Of a stretch of DNA of 64,000 bases, positions 1-10,715 are shown one piece after another (the stretch's first letter is position 1; each line of letters starts with the position of its first letter). The translations under genes and the position numbers were made by a program. Below the pieces are notes generated by a model. That model saw only the letters and a program-made list of their open reading frames with translations. It was not told the DNA's origin and ran no database searches. The DNA comes from Lytechinus pictus (Eukaryota; Echinodermata; Echinoidea; Temnopleuroida; Toxopneustidae), in assembly GCF_037042905.1 (NCBI RefSeq), contig NC_087261.1:14954217-15018216 (forward strand). Direction: 5' to 3'.

Positions 1-800
1 CCTGACACTCTTTGGGATCTTCTTCTCCATGCTTCACCAGTATGCATTTGGCGAATGCACGGAAGGCTTCTATATCCGTACAGAGACCGACTACGTGCCA
101 AAACAATGGTCAGGATGGTTGTCATTCGTAAGATGTTGTTGATCTTGCCTCTCAAGAAGCGGGAGGACAAGAAATAGTCATACAGCCGCCTGTCCTGTGC
201 ATATAAGGAGTTTGGATCACCCGGCCATCAGCCTGTGAGACAGAAATCCTGATCGACTCAAGACACTGACTGTCCTCCAGATATCTCAATCAACACATTC
301 AACAGCATGCACTCGTCTGGTTGCGGAGGACTCTTCACCTACCTTGGATCGACTATCTGTCTCTAGCTTCTTTTCCCTGGACAATGAGATAAGCACCAGA
401 ATAGGATAATCTGCCACAGTCATGGCAAAGCTCCTGTACGGAAGTAAGTCCTGGAAAACGTACGCCGACCAAGAAAAGCGGCTAAACACCTTACATGTCA
501 GCTGCCTCGGACGTATCATGCACATTGAAAGGCAGGACAAAGTGAAAAATACAGAGTCCCTTCAGCGTACGTGCTGGCATCCTCAGTTTATTCTCGCTCT
601 CTAGTCAAAGGCGCCTCAAGCGGTTGGGGCATGTTCGCCGCATGAAACCTTGGTGAATCCCAGAAGCGATTCGCCAAGATGGTGTGAGCTGTGTGATTGG
701 TCTCATCCCAGACACCTGCAAACGTGACATAAAACTTGCCGGCATAGACACTAACACTTATGAAGATGTAGATGATAGTCGCCATCCTATGTAGAGCTAC
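1..800 (+). pseudogene. Decayed non-LTR retrotransposon, C-terminal part of the reverse transcriptase ORF
   Basis: Three-frame reading gives the recognisable tail of an animal LINE ORF2. From base 2 comes TLFGIFFSMLHQYAFGECTE, near 340-400 a YLGST-like block followed by DEISTRIG, at 437-560 LLYGSKSW then RLNTLHVSCLGRIMHIE, and near 610-785 GWGMFA and a tail resembling CKRDIKLAGIDTNTYEDV. Frameshifts and stops separate the blocks. About 30 residues normally between the DEISTRIG and LLYGS blocks are missing, so the copy carries an internal deletion. The 5' part of the element lies left of the window. Clade not assigned. Confidence 0.75.
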
Positions 801-1683
801 TAAGTACAGGGGTCAAGACGTCAGAAAATAATCGGAATTGGCAGACCAAAGACCTAGGAGGAAGGCTAGGACAACATCTCTATCTAAACCTGCCTCAGCG
901 TCATTCTCCGTCATCTGCACAAATTTGTTCTAGAGACTGCCACTTACAGCCACTCTAGAAAATGTAAGACCTAGCACTAAACCATCGTCTTTTAAGACGA
1001 ACTGATGCCTACCAATAATTGGACACATTGATTTCGGAATAATATGGAGAAAACACTTTCAAATTCAAATAACACTCTAAAAGCCTCTTCAGTACAAAAG
1101 TATGGATAGACATTAAAACAACTAAAAATTCACGCGAAATGGATCATAGCCCAAACTTAAAGAGGGTTCATTCTAAGGTGAGCAGTTAATGCCGAAATCT
1201 GACATCTCAGATGTGACTCCACCTTGACCTAAGACTTGAGAATTAACAAAACAAATGAGTATTCTTACTGAAATCCCTTTACTTTAGCTCTTACACGTAT
1301 AAGCCTCGGAATGTATTTTTTCAAGATGGCGTTAAAGCAAGGTTTCCACTTTGGCGAGTTGGAGTTGCGAGTCATACGCGAGCTGCGCGAGCTCTAACTC
1401 GCCTTAGCTCGCACAAGCTCGCGTGAAATTTACATTTTTTCCTGAAATTTGCTTCAGTGACAAAAGACTCAACATCGATTTCACTACGCTCGCTCTACGA
1501 GTGAACCGAGCGCGAAACGAGTCAGGCCGAGCTTAGTATGAGTTGCGGTGACCTTTATACGACTTAAAGCGAGCTATGAACGAGTTATACAGATTTTGTT
1601 ACGAGTGATAAGAGTTTCATACGACCAAGGGGTGGGATATGCACATTTTTGGCACTCAAAGATGGATGCCGGCGGCGTCAACA

Positions 1684-2540
1684 CCAAATCTTAACCGAAT
1701 GTTAAGTTTTTGAAATGGCATCATAACTTAGAAAGTATATAGACCTAGTTCATGAAACTTGACCATAAGGTTTATCAAGCATTATTAACATCCTTCTTGA
1801 GTTTCAGGTCACAAGACCAAGGTCAGAGGTCATTTATGGTCAATGAACTTAGACCATGTTTAGGGAATCAACATCAAAATCTTAACCTACGGTTAAGTTT
1901 TTGAAATGTCATCATAACTTAGAAAATATATGAACCTAGTTCATGAAACGTGGACATAAGGTTATTAAAGTATATAAACATCCTGCTTGAGTTTCAAGTC
2001 ACATGACTAAGGTCAAAGGTCAATTAGGGTCAATGGACTTTGGCCAATTGTGGTATTTGTTAAATTAACATTATAACTTTGAAAGTTTATGAATCTGATT
2101 CATGAAACTTGAACATAAGAGTAATCAGGTATCACTAAACATCCTGTGTGAATTTCAGGTCACATGTCCGAGGTCAAAGGTCAATGAACTTTAGTGATGT
2201 TCGGGTGATCTGTTGAATTACCATCATAACTTTGAAAGTTTATAGATCTGATTCATGAAACTTGGATATAAGAGTAATGAACTTTGGCCATGTTGGGGCA
2301 TTTGTTGAATTACCATCATAACTTTGAAAGCTTATGGATATGATTCATCAACTTGGATATTAGAGTAGTCAAGTATCATCGAACATCTCATGCCAGTTTC
2401 AGGTCACATGACCAAAGTCAAAGGTCATTTAAGGTTATTGAACTTTTGCCATTTTGGAGATTAATACTATATTGCTGTCATAACTTTCAAAGTTTAGATA
2501 CAGTTTATAAAAATAATGTGGATATAGGGGTAATCTAGTA
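1684..2540. repeat. Degenerate tandem repeat, 160-190 bp unit
   Basis: About six diverged copies of a unit containing CATCATAACTTAGAAAGT, a TTCATGAAACTTG block and AGGTCACATGACCAAGGTCA followed by AAAGGTCA. Recognisable starts are near 1684, 1871, 2055, 2212, 2310 and 2470; one copy is internally shortened. The array lies inside the 1339-4665 transposon and probably travelled with it. Confidence 0.75.
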
Positions 2541-2583
2541 TCACTGACAAGTCTTAAGTCACGTGATCAAGGTCAAATGTCAT

Positions 2584-2899
2584 TTATTGACAATGAACGT
2601 AGTATTGTATCATTGTATGAATGGTGTTTTTGTGAATAATTATTTCATAGTAGTTTTCAAAGTCAGCACTGCTACTATATTGGATAGCGTGATGCAGGTG
2701 AGACTGCCAGAGGCGCTCCACTTGGACCTTGTTTAGTTTGATGTCTTGTTCTTTTACCTTGGCTCTGCTCGTCATTGACCTCCTCTTCCGTTTCAATTGT
2801 CTCTTCCTGCACTTCTTCTACCCTTGTTTGAATGTCATCTTCTTTCGTTGTTTCCCTACCTGAATGGCCACAACTCTTGGATCTTTTGGATCGAGGCAT
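2584..2899 (-). pseudogene. Decayed charged ORF inside the TIR transposon
   Basis: A minus-strand reading frame opens with MPRSKRSKSCGHSG and runs through an acidic stretch (EEVQEETIETEEEVNDEQ). Near base 2770 a second frame continues more naturally with KVQVERLWQSHLHHA and FENYYE, so a frameshift seems to have split one ORF. The Lys/Arg-rich start followed by acidic residues is compatible with the N-terminus of a transposon protein, but no catalytic motif is visible. Could also be a chance ORF. Confidence 0.35.
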
Positions 2900-3004
2900 A
2901 TTTCTCTCCTTATTTGTTGAAAGTTGTAATAATGCAGTGGCAACAGCCTTTTTAAAAGTACGTGTACATTGCGTGGGTCAGTTAAAATGTGCTCTCACTT
3001 TAAA

Positions 3005-4111
3005 ATAAACTCCTCAAAAAAGTTTGGAAATCCGACTTTAATCAAAACTCCCTCCTAAATATCAATTGTTATTAATATCAATGAATAGATCATTTAATTT
3101 TCTTTAAAATGATACCCTACATGATATGATTATGGCTCACATGGAGGTACAGTGCCTTGAAATGTGGGGCAAGGTCAAAATTCAAAATTAAGTTGCAAAG
3201 TGACACAATTATTGAAAGTCACTTTTCCCTTTTCCGTCGGGTGATGGGTAAATTTTTTAAGCGGTTTCTTTTGATTTTGATCGGTAATCCCGCCTCGGTT
3301 TTATTAAATATCAATGTTGAATTAATATCAATGAATAGATCATTTAATTCTCTTTAAAATGATACTTTCCATGATATGATTTTGGCTCACATGGAGGTGC
3401 AGTGCCTTGAAATGTGGGGCAAGGTCAAAATTCAAAATTTGCAAAATGACACAATATTGAAAGGCACTGTTCTTTTCTTCCATGATGATGAGTGAGATTC
3501 TCAGCAATTGTTTTCATGCACCTTAACATCAACATTCAAATGGAATCTTACACACCTCTGCACAAGCAAACACACAACAAAAAAACATAAACCACAACAA
3601 AACATTATGAAATGAAAAAGCAGGGGTTTGATTTGAATGGATTTTCATCTTTATTGACACAGACAAAAGAATCATGTTCTGTATTGACCCTTCATGATTA
3701 TTTCTGCTCGTTTTGCAGCTTTTTACTTCAGACCTCATCCAACACTTTTCAATTTTGCTCTTTTTTTGATGGCATGATCATAACAAGCATGGGATCATTT
3801 TAAAGAGAATCAAATGATCTTTTGAAAGATATCAAATATGCATTGCGTAAAATTTGGAGTCGGGAGAAATTAATGGCCAAACTCAGATTTCCAAACTTTT
3901 TTGCTCGTTTTGCAGCTTTTCAATTCAGACTTCATCTAACACTTTTGAATCCTGCTCTTTTCGTGATGGCATGATCATAACAAGCATGGTATCATTGTAA
4001 AGAAAATTGAATGACCTTTTAAATGATGTCAAATATGCAATGTGTACATTTTGGAGTTGGGAGAAATTAATGGCCAAACTCAGATTTCCAAACTTTTTTT
4101 GAGGGGTTTAT
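3005..4111. mobile_element. Nested 1.1-kb TIR element
   Basis: The left end (ATAAACTCCTCAAAAAAGTT then TGGAAATC) is mirrored at the right end (GATTTCCAAAC then TTTTTTTGAGGGGTTTAT), about 28 bp with few mismatches. Each arm is internally duplicated. The left arm repeats a block with TGGCTCACATGGAGGT at 3133 and 3384. The right arm repeats CTCGTTTTGCAGCTTTT at 3706 and 3903. It lies inside the larger element at 1339-4665. No coding capacity. Confidence 0.7.
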
Positions 4112-4666
4112 ATGTGGGGAAAATATAGATCACTGGACATTTATCATTCAGCTGGCATGCCTCTGAGCACTTGCAACGCACTCGGAATAAACTCATACAA
4201 AACTCGCTGTAACTCGGGGTGCTCGATCTAAAGTCGCGCTAATCTCGTGGGCAACTCCACTTGACTCGTAAAACGATCGCAATGCTCGTATCTCGCTCTT
4301 GAAAACTCGGAACGCACTCGCGTATACTCAGATGTGACGAGTTATTACGAGTTATTGTGAGTTTATCTCGAGCTTCTTACGAGTTATTGCGAGTACTGCG
4401 AGTATATAACGAGTTTAGGTGAGTTCAGCACGAGTTACAGCGAGTTAGCAAATTTTTTGAACATGTTCAAAATTTTTGAAACTGCTCACGACTTCAAGGA
4501 GAGTTGTCCCGAGCTTGAACGAGCTCCGCCGAGCCATGCCGAGTTGTCGCGAGTTATCCCGAGTTTCATGGTGAGCTTTATGCGAGTTATCGCGAGTGCC
4601 TCATTTTGGCAACTCGCTATAACTCGCCATAACTCGCGATGTTAACTCGCCAAAGTGGAAACCTTT

Positions 4667-5145
4667 TTAGGCGGCCATCTTGGATTTGATCTGAAGATTT
4701 TCCTTTATGCAAAATCACAGCATAAATTGAATCAACATACCGAATGACTCACGAATAGAGTTATCATTCATGATTCTGGGGCAAAGGGTTCAAAAGTTAA
4801 TAATTCAAGATGGCGTCATCTGGCGGCCATCTTGGATTTGACCTGCAGATGACATTGTATTGCAAAATAGATAGCAGAAATAGATTCTACACACCCAAAA
4901 ACCCCGAAACAAAGGTATTACTCATAATTCTGGGGCAAAGGGTTCAAATTATTTTTTTCAAGATGGCATCTGATGGCGGCCATCTTGGATTTGATATGAA
5001 GATGACCTTATATTGCATAAGTAATAACAGAAATGGATTATACACAACCCTAAACCCCTGAAATTAGTTATTCCTCGTCAATTTGGGGCAAGTGGTTCAA
5101 AACTTAGGTTTTTAAGACGGCATGTGGCGGCCATTTTGGATTTAT
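4667..5145. repeat. CAAGATGGCG/CGGCCATCTTGG tandem repeat, period about 153 bp
   Basis: Four copies of GGCGGCCATCTTGGATTTGA occur near 4670, 4822, 4973 and 5124, each preceded by TTCAAGATGGC and separated by diverged sequence ending in TCTGGGGCAAAGGGTTCAAA. The left remnant of the first unit is at 1320-1332, before the transposon insertion. Each copy holds an inverted pair around a GCCATCTTG core. Confidence 0.7.
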
Positions 5146-5282
5146 GCAAATTAGCAAAATAACCCAAACGGCAACTTTGGGCAACCAAGCTGAATTTGTT
5201 CTAGGACCCCATAGGAACATAAATCAATAAAAAAACTTCATCGGAAAGATCATTTCTAGGTTTAGAAAATGTCAAATCGACT

Positions 5283-5560
5283 AATTTGCCGGCATTGAAA
5301 TTAACTTGGGTTTATGTGCATCTGGAGGAGTAGTAAGTCTTGTGTAGTTAATACTGTGAATAAACATAGAGGATAATGTTTCATGTAAAATGACAACTCG
5401 TTTCAGTGTAATTCTATATCTTGTATTTGAGTACATATATATATATATATATGTATATACAGTGCGTATAAAAAAATGTTTACACTTTGAAAAAGCCCTG
5501 GGAATAAAAAATAAAATTCAACATATGGGTAATTTTTTCACATCCTACGGGTATACAGAT
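5283..5560 (+). repeat. Copy 1 of a composite dispersed repeat (mariner-like end at its right side)
   Basis: From ATTTGCCGGCATTGAAATTA to about 5545 this matches 37902-38170 in the same orientation with only scattered differences, including a TA-repeat tract and the first ~90 bp of a CAGTGCGTATAAAAAAATG mariner-like terminus. The match stops abruptly near 5545. It ends about 100 bp before an annexin exon. Confidence 0.75.
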
Positions 5561-5642
5561 TATCTTGTTTTTAACGACAGTGACTCATTTTCAGATTTCA
5601 TTGACGTTTCATCTGGTTTAATTTGATCGTATAATCTTACAG

Positions 5643-5755
5643 TCGAGAGTATCTACCAACCGATTCTCTTCTACGCCGATTCTCTGTACTACGCGATGAA
5701 GGGATTGGGTACCAATGATGATAAACTCATCCGAATCGTCGTGGGCAGATCCGAG
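5643..5755 (+). CDS. Annexin penultimate coding exon
   Basis: Acceptor CTTACAG ends at 5642 and donor GAG|GTTAGT starts at 5756. The exon enters with two bases of a split codon and leaves in phase 0. It encodes the helix before repeat 4 and the calcium-binding loop KGLGTNDD. Confidence 0.92.
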
Positions 5756-6712
5756 GTTAGTACTTTATTCGTATACAGGAAAGCCACCCCCCCCCCCCCT
5801 AACATGCCTAAACGAGTGAGTCCGGAAAAAAAATGTTCACCAAGTTTCGCCAATTTAATGAAATATCATGTCTATAATTATCTTATTGTTGTATTATACA
5901 AAATTATTGTATTATACAAAACTCATGACTGAAAGAATATCTTCTCCAGAATAATTTGATACCCTTTTTATGTGGTTCACGCTTGGATAAATTAGGAGGT
6001 ATTATTTGTTGAGATGTGGATTCGATTTGCGCCAAAGTATATACTAGTATAGGCATGAATGCAGTGAATTGATACACTCTAAAAAATATTGGGTAAAAAT
6101 GCTCCATGAGGGTAATTATGCATCCAACCAACATTGGGCATTTCTTTGTTTTTTTTTATTTATCCAGTGTGATGAAAATTTTGCTCATTCTAAAGCAATT
6201 GCTGCTTATTCTTTAACCTTACTGGATAATATGCTTCCCGCATTGGGTAAAATACTGCCCCAAATTGGATGGATACATAATTGCCCTCGTGCTGGTTAAA
6301 ATTTTACCCAATATTTTTTACAGTATACAGATGTCCATGAAGTCATAATCCTATACATGCTCCATAAGTTGCAGTAAAATTCAGTGCAAAATGCTTTTAC
6401 AATTAAGCTAACATTTGAATAGATACTGAAAGGCCTTTATTAAAGAATTACCATGTTAAAGTTTGAAGAAAACAATATTTTACAATGTCTTTTACCATGT
6501 TTGCTGGAATGCCCATTACTTATTACGCACTCTCTTCATCATGTTCTTTGTTTTAGATCGATCTGGCTTCTATAAAGGTGATGTTCATGGAGAAGCACGC
6601 TACACCGCTAGCTACCATGGTCACTGATGATACCAGTGGAGACTATAAGAACGTGCTTCTTGGTATCATCAACGCCAATGAGACGGCCACCACTCAATCG
6701 ACAACCAACTAG
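5643..6712 (+). CDS. Annexin, C-terminal two coding exons (5' part outside window)
   Basis: Joined exons 5643-5755 and 6557-6712 encode the end of an annexin: ESIYQPILFYADSLYYAMKG, then LGTNDDKLIRIVVGRSE, then IDLASIKVMFMEKHATPLAT and MVTDDTSGDYKNVLLGIINA, with a short Thr-rich tail ending at TAG 6710-6712. This is annexin repeat 4. The GLGT loop is followed 38-39 residues later by Asp in DDTSGDY, so the family's type-II calcium site looks intact. Annexins bind anionic phospholipid reversibly in the presence of calcium at the inner membrane face. The exon junction falls between RSE and IDL. Upstream exons must lie left of the window, because 1-5600 is LINE and transposon. Subfamily cannot be assigned from repeat 4 alone. 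Confidence 0.93.
5935..6055 (+). repeat. Diverged dispersed repeat shared with 30900-31010
   Basis: The string AATAATTTGATACC followed about 60 bp later by GAGATGTGGATTCGATTTGC occurs here and, with substitutions (GAGATGTAGATTTTGATTTG), at 30913-30985. Same orientation, both intronic. Confidence 0.5.
6074..6326. mobile_element. MITE, CACTCTAAAAAATATTGGG family, copy 1
   Basis: ACACTCTAAAAAATATTGGG TAAAA at the left is mirrored by TTTTACCCAATATTTTTTAC AGTAT at the right, 250 bp apart, with no ORF. It lies in the last annexin intron. Related copies are at 8503-8704 and 11137-11360. Confidence 0.7.
6557..6712 (+). CDS. Annexin last coding exon
   Basis: Acceptor TTTTAG ends at 6556; 51 codons follow and stop at TAG 6710-6712. 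It supplies the DDTSGDYKN acidic cap of the repeat-4 calcium site and a short hydrophilic tail (NETATTQSTTN) past the usual annexin end. Confidence 0.92.
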   Translation: MDLASIKVMFMEKHATPLATMVTDDTSGDYKNVLLGIINANETATTQSTTN

Positions 6713-7148
6713 TCATCGCATTAACTAGTCAGCACATCAAATATTCAGTATATCACCAAGTCATCACATGTTCAGCGCAACAATTAGTCATCATATCAAA
6801 TAGTCAATACATCAACCAGTCAATGCACCAACTAGTCATAGCATATCACCTCATGAACTAGTCATCCAACCAACTAGTCAGCATATAAACTTGTCATCAC
6901 ATCAAATATTCAGTGGCGGCACCAGTGGAAGATGGGGGGGGGGGGGTATGGAGACATCCCCTATAGTTGAAATGCCCTTTCCCCTCCTTTGTCCCGAGGC
7001 AAACTCTGAAAAAGTAATGAAGGGGATACAAATGGAGATTAATCCGGCCTTGCACCCGCTTCATTATTTCCATTTGCCCTCCATTAGCCCAATCACTATA
7101 CAACATCCTAGTATTGCCGCTACAAATAATTGTCACATCAACTACAAC

Positions 7149-7428
7149 CAGGGGCGGATCCAAGATTTTCCAAAAGGGGAGCACATTTTCCTATGAAAAT
7201 TTGACAAGTAAAAAAAATGATTTTTTAATAGGTTTTCACCTAAAATCGGAGGTCATTTTGTCGGCAGAAAATTTGAAAAGCAAAAGAAAGAAAACAAAGG
7301 TCCTCACTTTCAAAGGGGGAGGGGGCACACTTGGGTAAAAGCGGTAGATTTACTTTACAAATTTTGATTATGGCTCTCAAAAAGGGGAGCAGGTCTGGCT
7401 ATGCCCCCCCCCCCTGGATCCGCCAGTG
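7149..7428. mobile_element. hAT-type MITE (GGCGGATCC termini, poly-G/poly-C ends) with 8-bp target duplication
   Basis: The element starts CAGGGGCGGATCC and ends GGATCCGCCAGTG. It is flanked on both sides by ACTACAAC (7141-7148 and 7429-7436), an exact 8-bp direct repeat. An 8-bp duplication with CAG/CAC-starting inverted ends fits the hAT superfamily. No transposase. Incomplete relatives lie at 28553, 33840, 34245, 41017, 45852, 46520 and elsewhere. Confidence 0.8.
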
Positions 7429-7648
7429 ACTACAACTTATTCATCATTTCAACTAGTCAGCATATCAACTAGTCTTCACATAAAATGATCATCACATCAA
7501 CTAGTCAGCACATCACCTAGCAGTACATCAACTAGTCAGCATATCGAATAGTCATCACATCAGCCAACGGACTACTGCATGCGTTTGCCATACCAGGTTA
7601 AGACTTGAAGTGCTTTGGAGCACATGTAAATACTTTTCCATTTTAAGT

Positions 7649-7654
7649 AATAAA
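7649..7654 (+). promoter_or_regulatory. Poly(A) signal AATAAA, annexin
   Basis: Canonical hexamer about 940 bp after the annexin stop, and the first AATAAA in that interval. An AT-rich stretch follows. Confidence 0.6.
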
Positions 7655-7699
7655 GCAATATATATTATACATTTTAATCGATTGTATAGACTCATAAAG

Positions 7700-8500
7700 A
7701 TTGAATTTCTCCTTACGAATATTCAAAGGCATATATCACATATACGCTAGGTATTCCTTTAATGAAAATGTATTTTACTGGTATTATAATTATAATTGTA
7801 AGTATGTTACATCGGACAAAACTTTGTGAATTTTTAAATTTTTGCAATGGGATATGGAATTTATTTATTGATGAGCCTGTATGAGAGAAAAGAAACCCTA
7901 ATGTGAAAAAAACATTGATCAAGATTTATTTGAAAATGATTTTATTTCCTCTTTTGATGGCATGAATGAATGTATTCATGAAAGTATTTTATCCTCTTCG
8001 GTCATTTAAAAGGTAAACATTGGAATTGTGGTTCTATTAGTCTACACTTTTTTGAAATTTTGCATTATATTACATATATATATCATTGCAAAAATTATGA
8101 AAATCGCTTGATTGAATTAATTTTCTCTTTTATTAATTCCAAAATTTCGATCATATACAATAGCTTTGAATATTTGATTGTTCGTACAAAATTAGATTAT
8201 CTAAATATTAATTATTTTTCTCTGGAAATATAATTATATATAGCTGTATAAGGTAGATAATAATCGTAATGAAAATAAATAAAGAAGGGAAGCCAAAATA
8301 AAGAATTTGAATAGTTTTCTGTTTAGTGTTTTTGGGTTTCCTGGATAATCTATATGTATTATATAAATATATAAATTCCTTTGGAGATATTATATAAAGT
8401 AGAAAAAAGTCAAGATGAAAAAGAATAAAGAAGGGAATAGTGAAACATTTTGAATAGCTTTTTTTGGGGGGAGGGGGGGTTTCCATGATTATCTATGTTA
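7700..8500. other. AT-rich intergenic stretch, nothing recognised
   Basis: Between the annexin end (+) and the lectin gene end (-). Only AT-rich sequence, one TA tract near 8070, and short chance ORFs with no domain resemblance. Confidence 0.5.
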
Positions 8501-8502
8501 TC

Positions 8503-8704
8503 CCACACTCTAAAAAAGGGAACATGCATGTTTGGTGGGGAAAATGAAGCCAAATATTGTGTAAATTTACCCGATGTTTCGTTGAAATTAACCCATAAAA
8601 CTAGCACTTTGCATAATATGGGACAGAATCTTACCAAACTAGCCTGCATGTTCCCTTTTTACACAATATTGGGTAAATTTTACTCAATATTTTTTTTAGA
8701 GTGT
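8503..8704. mobile_element. MITE, CACTCTAAAAAA family, copy 2
   Basis: CACACTCTAAAAAAGGGAAC at the left is mirrored by the TTTTTTTTAGAGTGT end; inside are GGGAACATGCATG on one arm and GCATGTTCCC on the other. About 200 bp, no ORF. Confidence 0.75.
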
Positions 8705-8744
8705 ACAGTAACACCAACGAAACCGACTCCACAGCGATTGAATT

Positions 8745-8930
8745 AATCGAGTGGCATATCATTGGTCGATTTAGTCTGATTGGTGTGACATTGGCATTAG
8801 GGAGTTTTTGCACTAATTTTCGACAAAGACCTCCCAGCTCTTCATTGTCATTTGACTGGCAATTCCAATATATTTACTGTGTCCTTGAATTCGCTCTGCG
8901 TTGCCAATGCGAAAACTCGCTATTATGTCT
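8745..8930 (-). repeat. Copy of a dispersed repeat with AGCTGGGAGGTCTTTGTCG core
   Basis: On the minus strand GCGAGTTTTCGCATTGGCAA, a spacer, and AGCTGGGAGGTCTTTGTCGA match the arrangement at 12009-12120 (GAGTTTTCGCATTTAC then AGCTGAGAGGCTTTTGTCGA). A third, inverted core is at 11868-11900. Function unknown; translated similarity is weak and interrupted by stops. Confidence 0.55.
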
Positions 8931-10117
8931 CGGTCGTTAGTCGATCATCACATGCAATAAACCTGATATGAACGGCTTTATGACGAAAAGGGGAAAGTGC
9001 ATTTTAATATCTGTGAGGCTACCATATCATTGTTTTCGGTGTTTATTGATCAAGAACCAAACGATGAACTTTAAGGAACGTGTGACGCATGATACTGATC
9101 ACTCTACATTCTCGATTACTCATTCTACGTACATACAGATGAAAAACTTGTGATGAGCGTTTTGATATACAACCTACACACACAGAGGTCTCATCTAATA
9201 TTATTGTTACATCGTAGGAAATATAATACATATAATGAATTAAAACAAATAGCCTTTGAAATTATATAGTATGTAATATCATGTAAATATGATATTATTT
9301 TTAAAAGTAAAATAAACGTTTGTTTTATTCAATTTTACAATATAATCTCTACATTTTTTGTAAACATAAATTCATACAAAAATCAGTTTATCATGAAGAA
9401 TATAAATATGTATATGTTATGTGTATAGAAAAAGGCGTAAGGCCCTAATAGCAAAGGCTTGTGGCGGATTCACCGGTATATAAATAAAATAAAAAAAATA
9501 AAAAACAATACAAAGAAAAAAGGGCAGAGAAAAAAAGGAGAAGGGAGGGGAACGTGGTGTTATTGCGTGATATCACATGATAATGATTATGCATTATAAA
9601 CATCTAAAATGATTTGTTATAGGGTTGAAAAGAATCCTATTTTATTGATTTTTGTCATTTTCAGAATTTTTTCACTGTATGCAGATCATAGAGATATATA
9701 TCCTAGAATATATATAAATATTTATATATATATCGCTCGGCCAAAAGTAAAACATAGTAACGGAGCATACAAAAGTCTACGAATCAATAACATTTTTCTC
9801 GCTACATGCGGTCTATAGCTCACATAACTTATGACAACAGTTCTGGAATGAGATGTGATTCTCCTTTAGAAAATATATAGATTCCAAATGATATAGAGCA
9901 GTTTAATTTGAAAATTAATTGAAAGATCCTGACTTCAAAATTATATAAACATTGAGAAAATGTTATATTTTCAAATTTAAGCTCATTTCCAGATTATAAT
10001 CACAATTATTTTTTTTTAATTACCACACAATATCATCCGTATATACATGCTTGACTTTATAAACATTGTAGTGCTCACTGTGTAACGCTCTTGATCCACA
10101 AAGCTAGTACGTGGCAA

Positions 10118-10411
10118 CGGCCCGTATTCTGAAGTCAGGTTTAACTTAGACCATGGTCTAACTCTTTGCTAAAATTATGGGAAGCCAAAAGTGTCAAAAT
10201 TTTTATTAAGTTGTATGTTTTTTACGTTTACTGTGGTCTTTCCTGATTCATCGAGGGTGAAGACAATCATATTTATACTTCCTAGACAATTATGAATGAT
10301 TTGAGAGCCAAATGAGCTGAAATATGATATCTCTACTGTTAGTGACTTATGTAACAATTGGCTATCCATACTTTTAACCAAAACTTTAAACCGGACTTCA
10401 GAATACGGGCC
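10118..10411. mobile_element. MITE with GGCCCGTATTCTGAAGTC termini
   Basis: CGGCCCGTATTCTGAAGTC at the left is mirrored by GACTTCAGAATACGGGCC at the right, about 290 bp apart. The arms also share TTTAA(A/C)-type extension. No ORF. It lies downstream of the lectin gene. Confidence 0.8.
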
Positions 10412-10494
10412 ATTGTGAGTAGCTTCTCCATTCAGTTTATAGTAAAAAAAAATCTCTCGATTTCAAATAAAAACTACTTCTCCTCACAAGGTTT

Positions 10495-10610
10495 TATAAT
10501 AATAATAATACTACTACTACTACTACTACTAATAATAATAATAATGATAACAATAATAATAATAATAATGATAATAATGATGATAATAATAACAATAATT
10601 ATAATAATAA

Positions 10611-10669
<59 letters not shown>

Positions 10670-10712
10670 ATGATAATAATAGTAATAATAATAATAATAA
10701 TAATGAAAATAG
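10495..10712. repeat. (TAA)n/(TAG)n compound microsatellite
   Basis: Blocks of ATA, ACT, AAT, GAT and about 20 consecutive TAG triplets. The long Ile/Val/Thr/Ser reading frames here are products of the repeat and not genes. Confidence 0.95.
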
Positions 10713-10715
10713 ACA

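Larger units (their letters stand above)
1339..4665. mobile_element. 3.3-kb TIR transposon with GAGTT-rich subterminal repeats
   Basis: The left end reads AAGGTTTCCACTTTGGCGAG and the right end is its reverse complement, giving inverted termini of about 22 bp. Inside each end lie about 280-480 bp of degenerate CGAGTT/AACTCG repeats, GAGTT-type on one side and mirrored on the other, as in transposase-binding subterminal arrays. The element interrupts a repeat unit: TTCAAGATGGCG is at 1320-1332 and GGCGGCCATCTTGG resumes at 4670. I could not find a clean target duplication. No intact transposase; only a decayed ORF at 2584-2899. Confidence 0.7.
6713..7670 (+). other. Annexin 3' UTR containing a CATCAACTAGTCA minisatellite
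   Basis: After the stop codon a degenerate repeat of about 13-20 bp, centred on CATCAACTAGTCA, runs from 6713 to about 6910 and resumes at 7437-7565. Two insertions split it: a poly-G segment beginning CAGTGGCGGCACC near 6912, and a complete hAT-type element at 7149-7428. The first AATAAA downstream of the stop is at 7649-7654. Confidence 0.65.
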
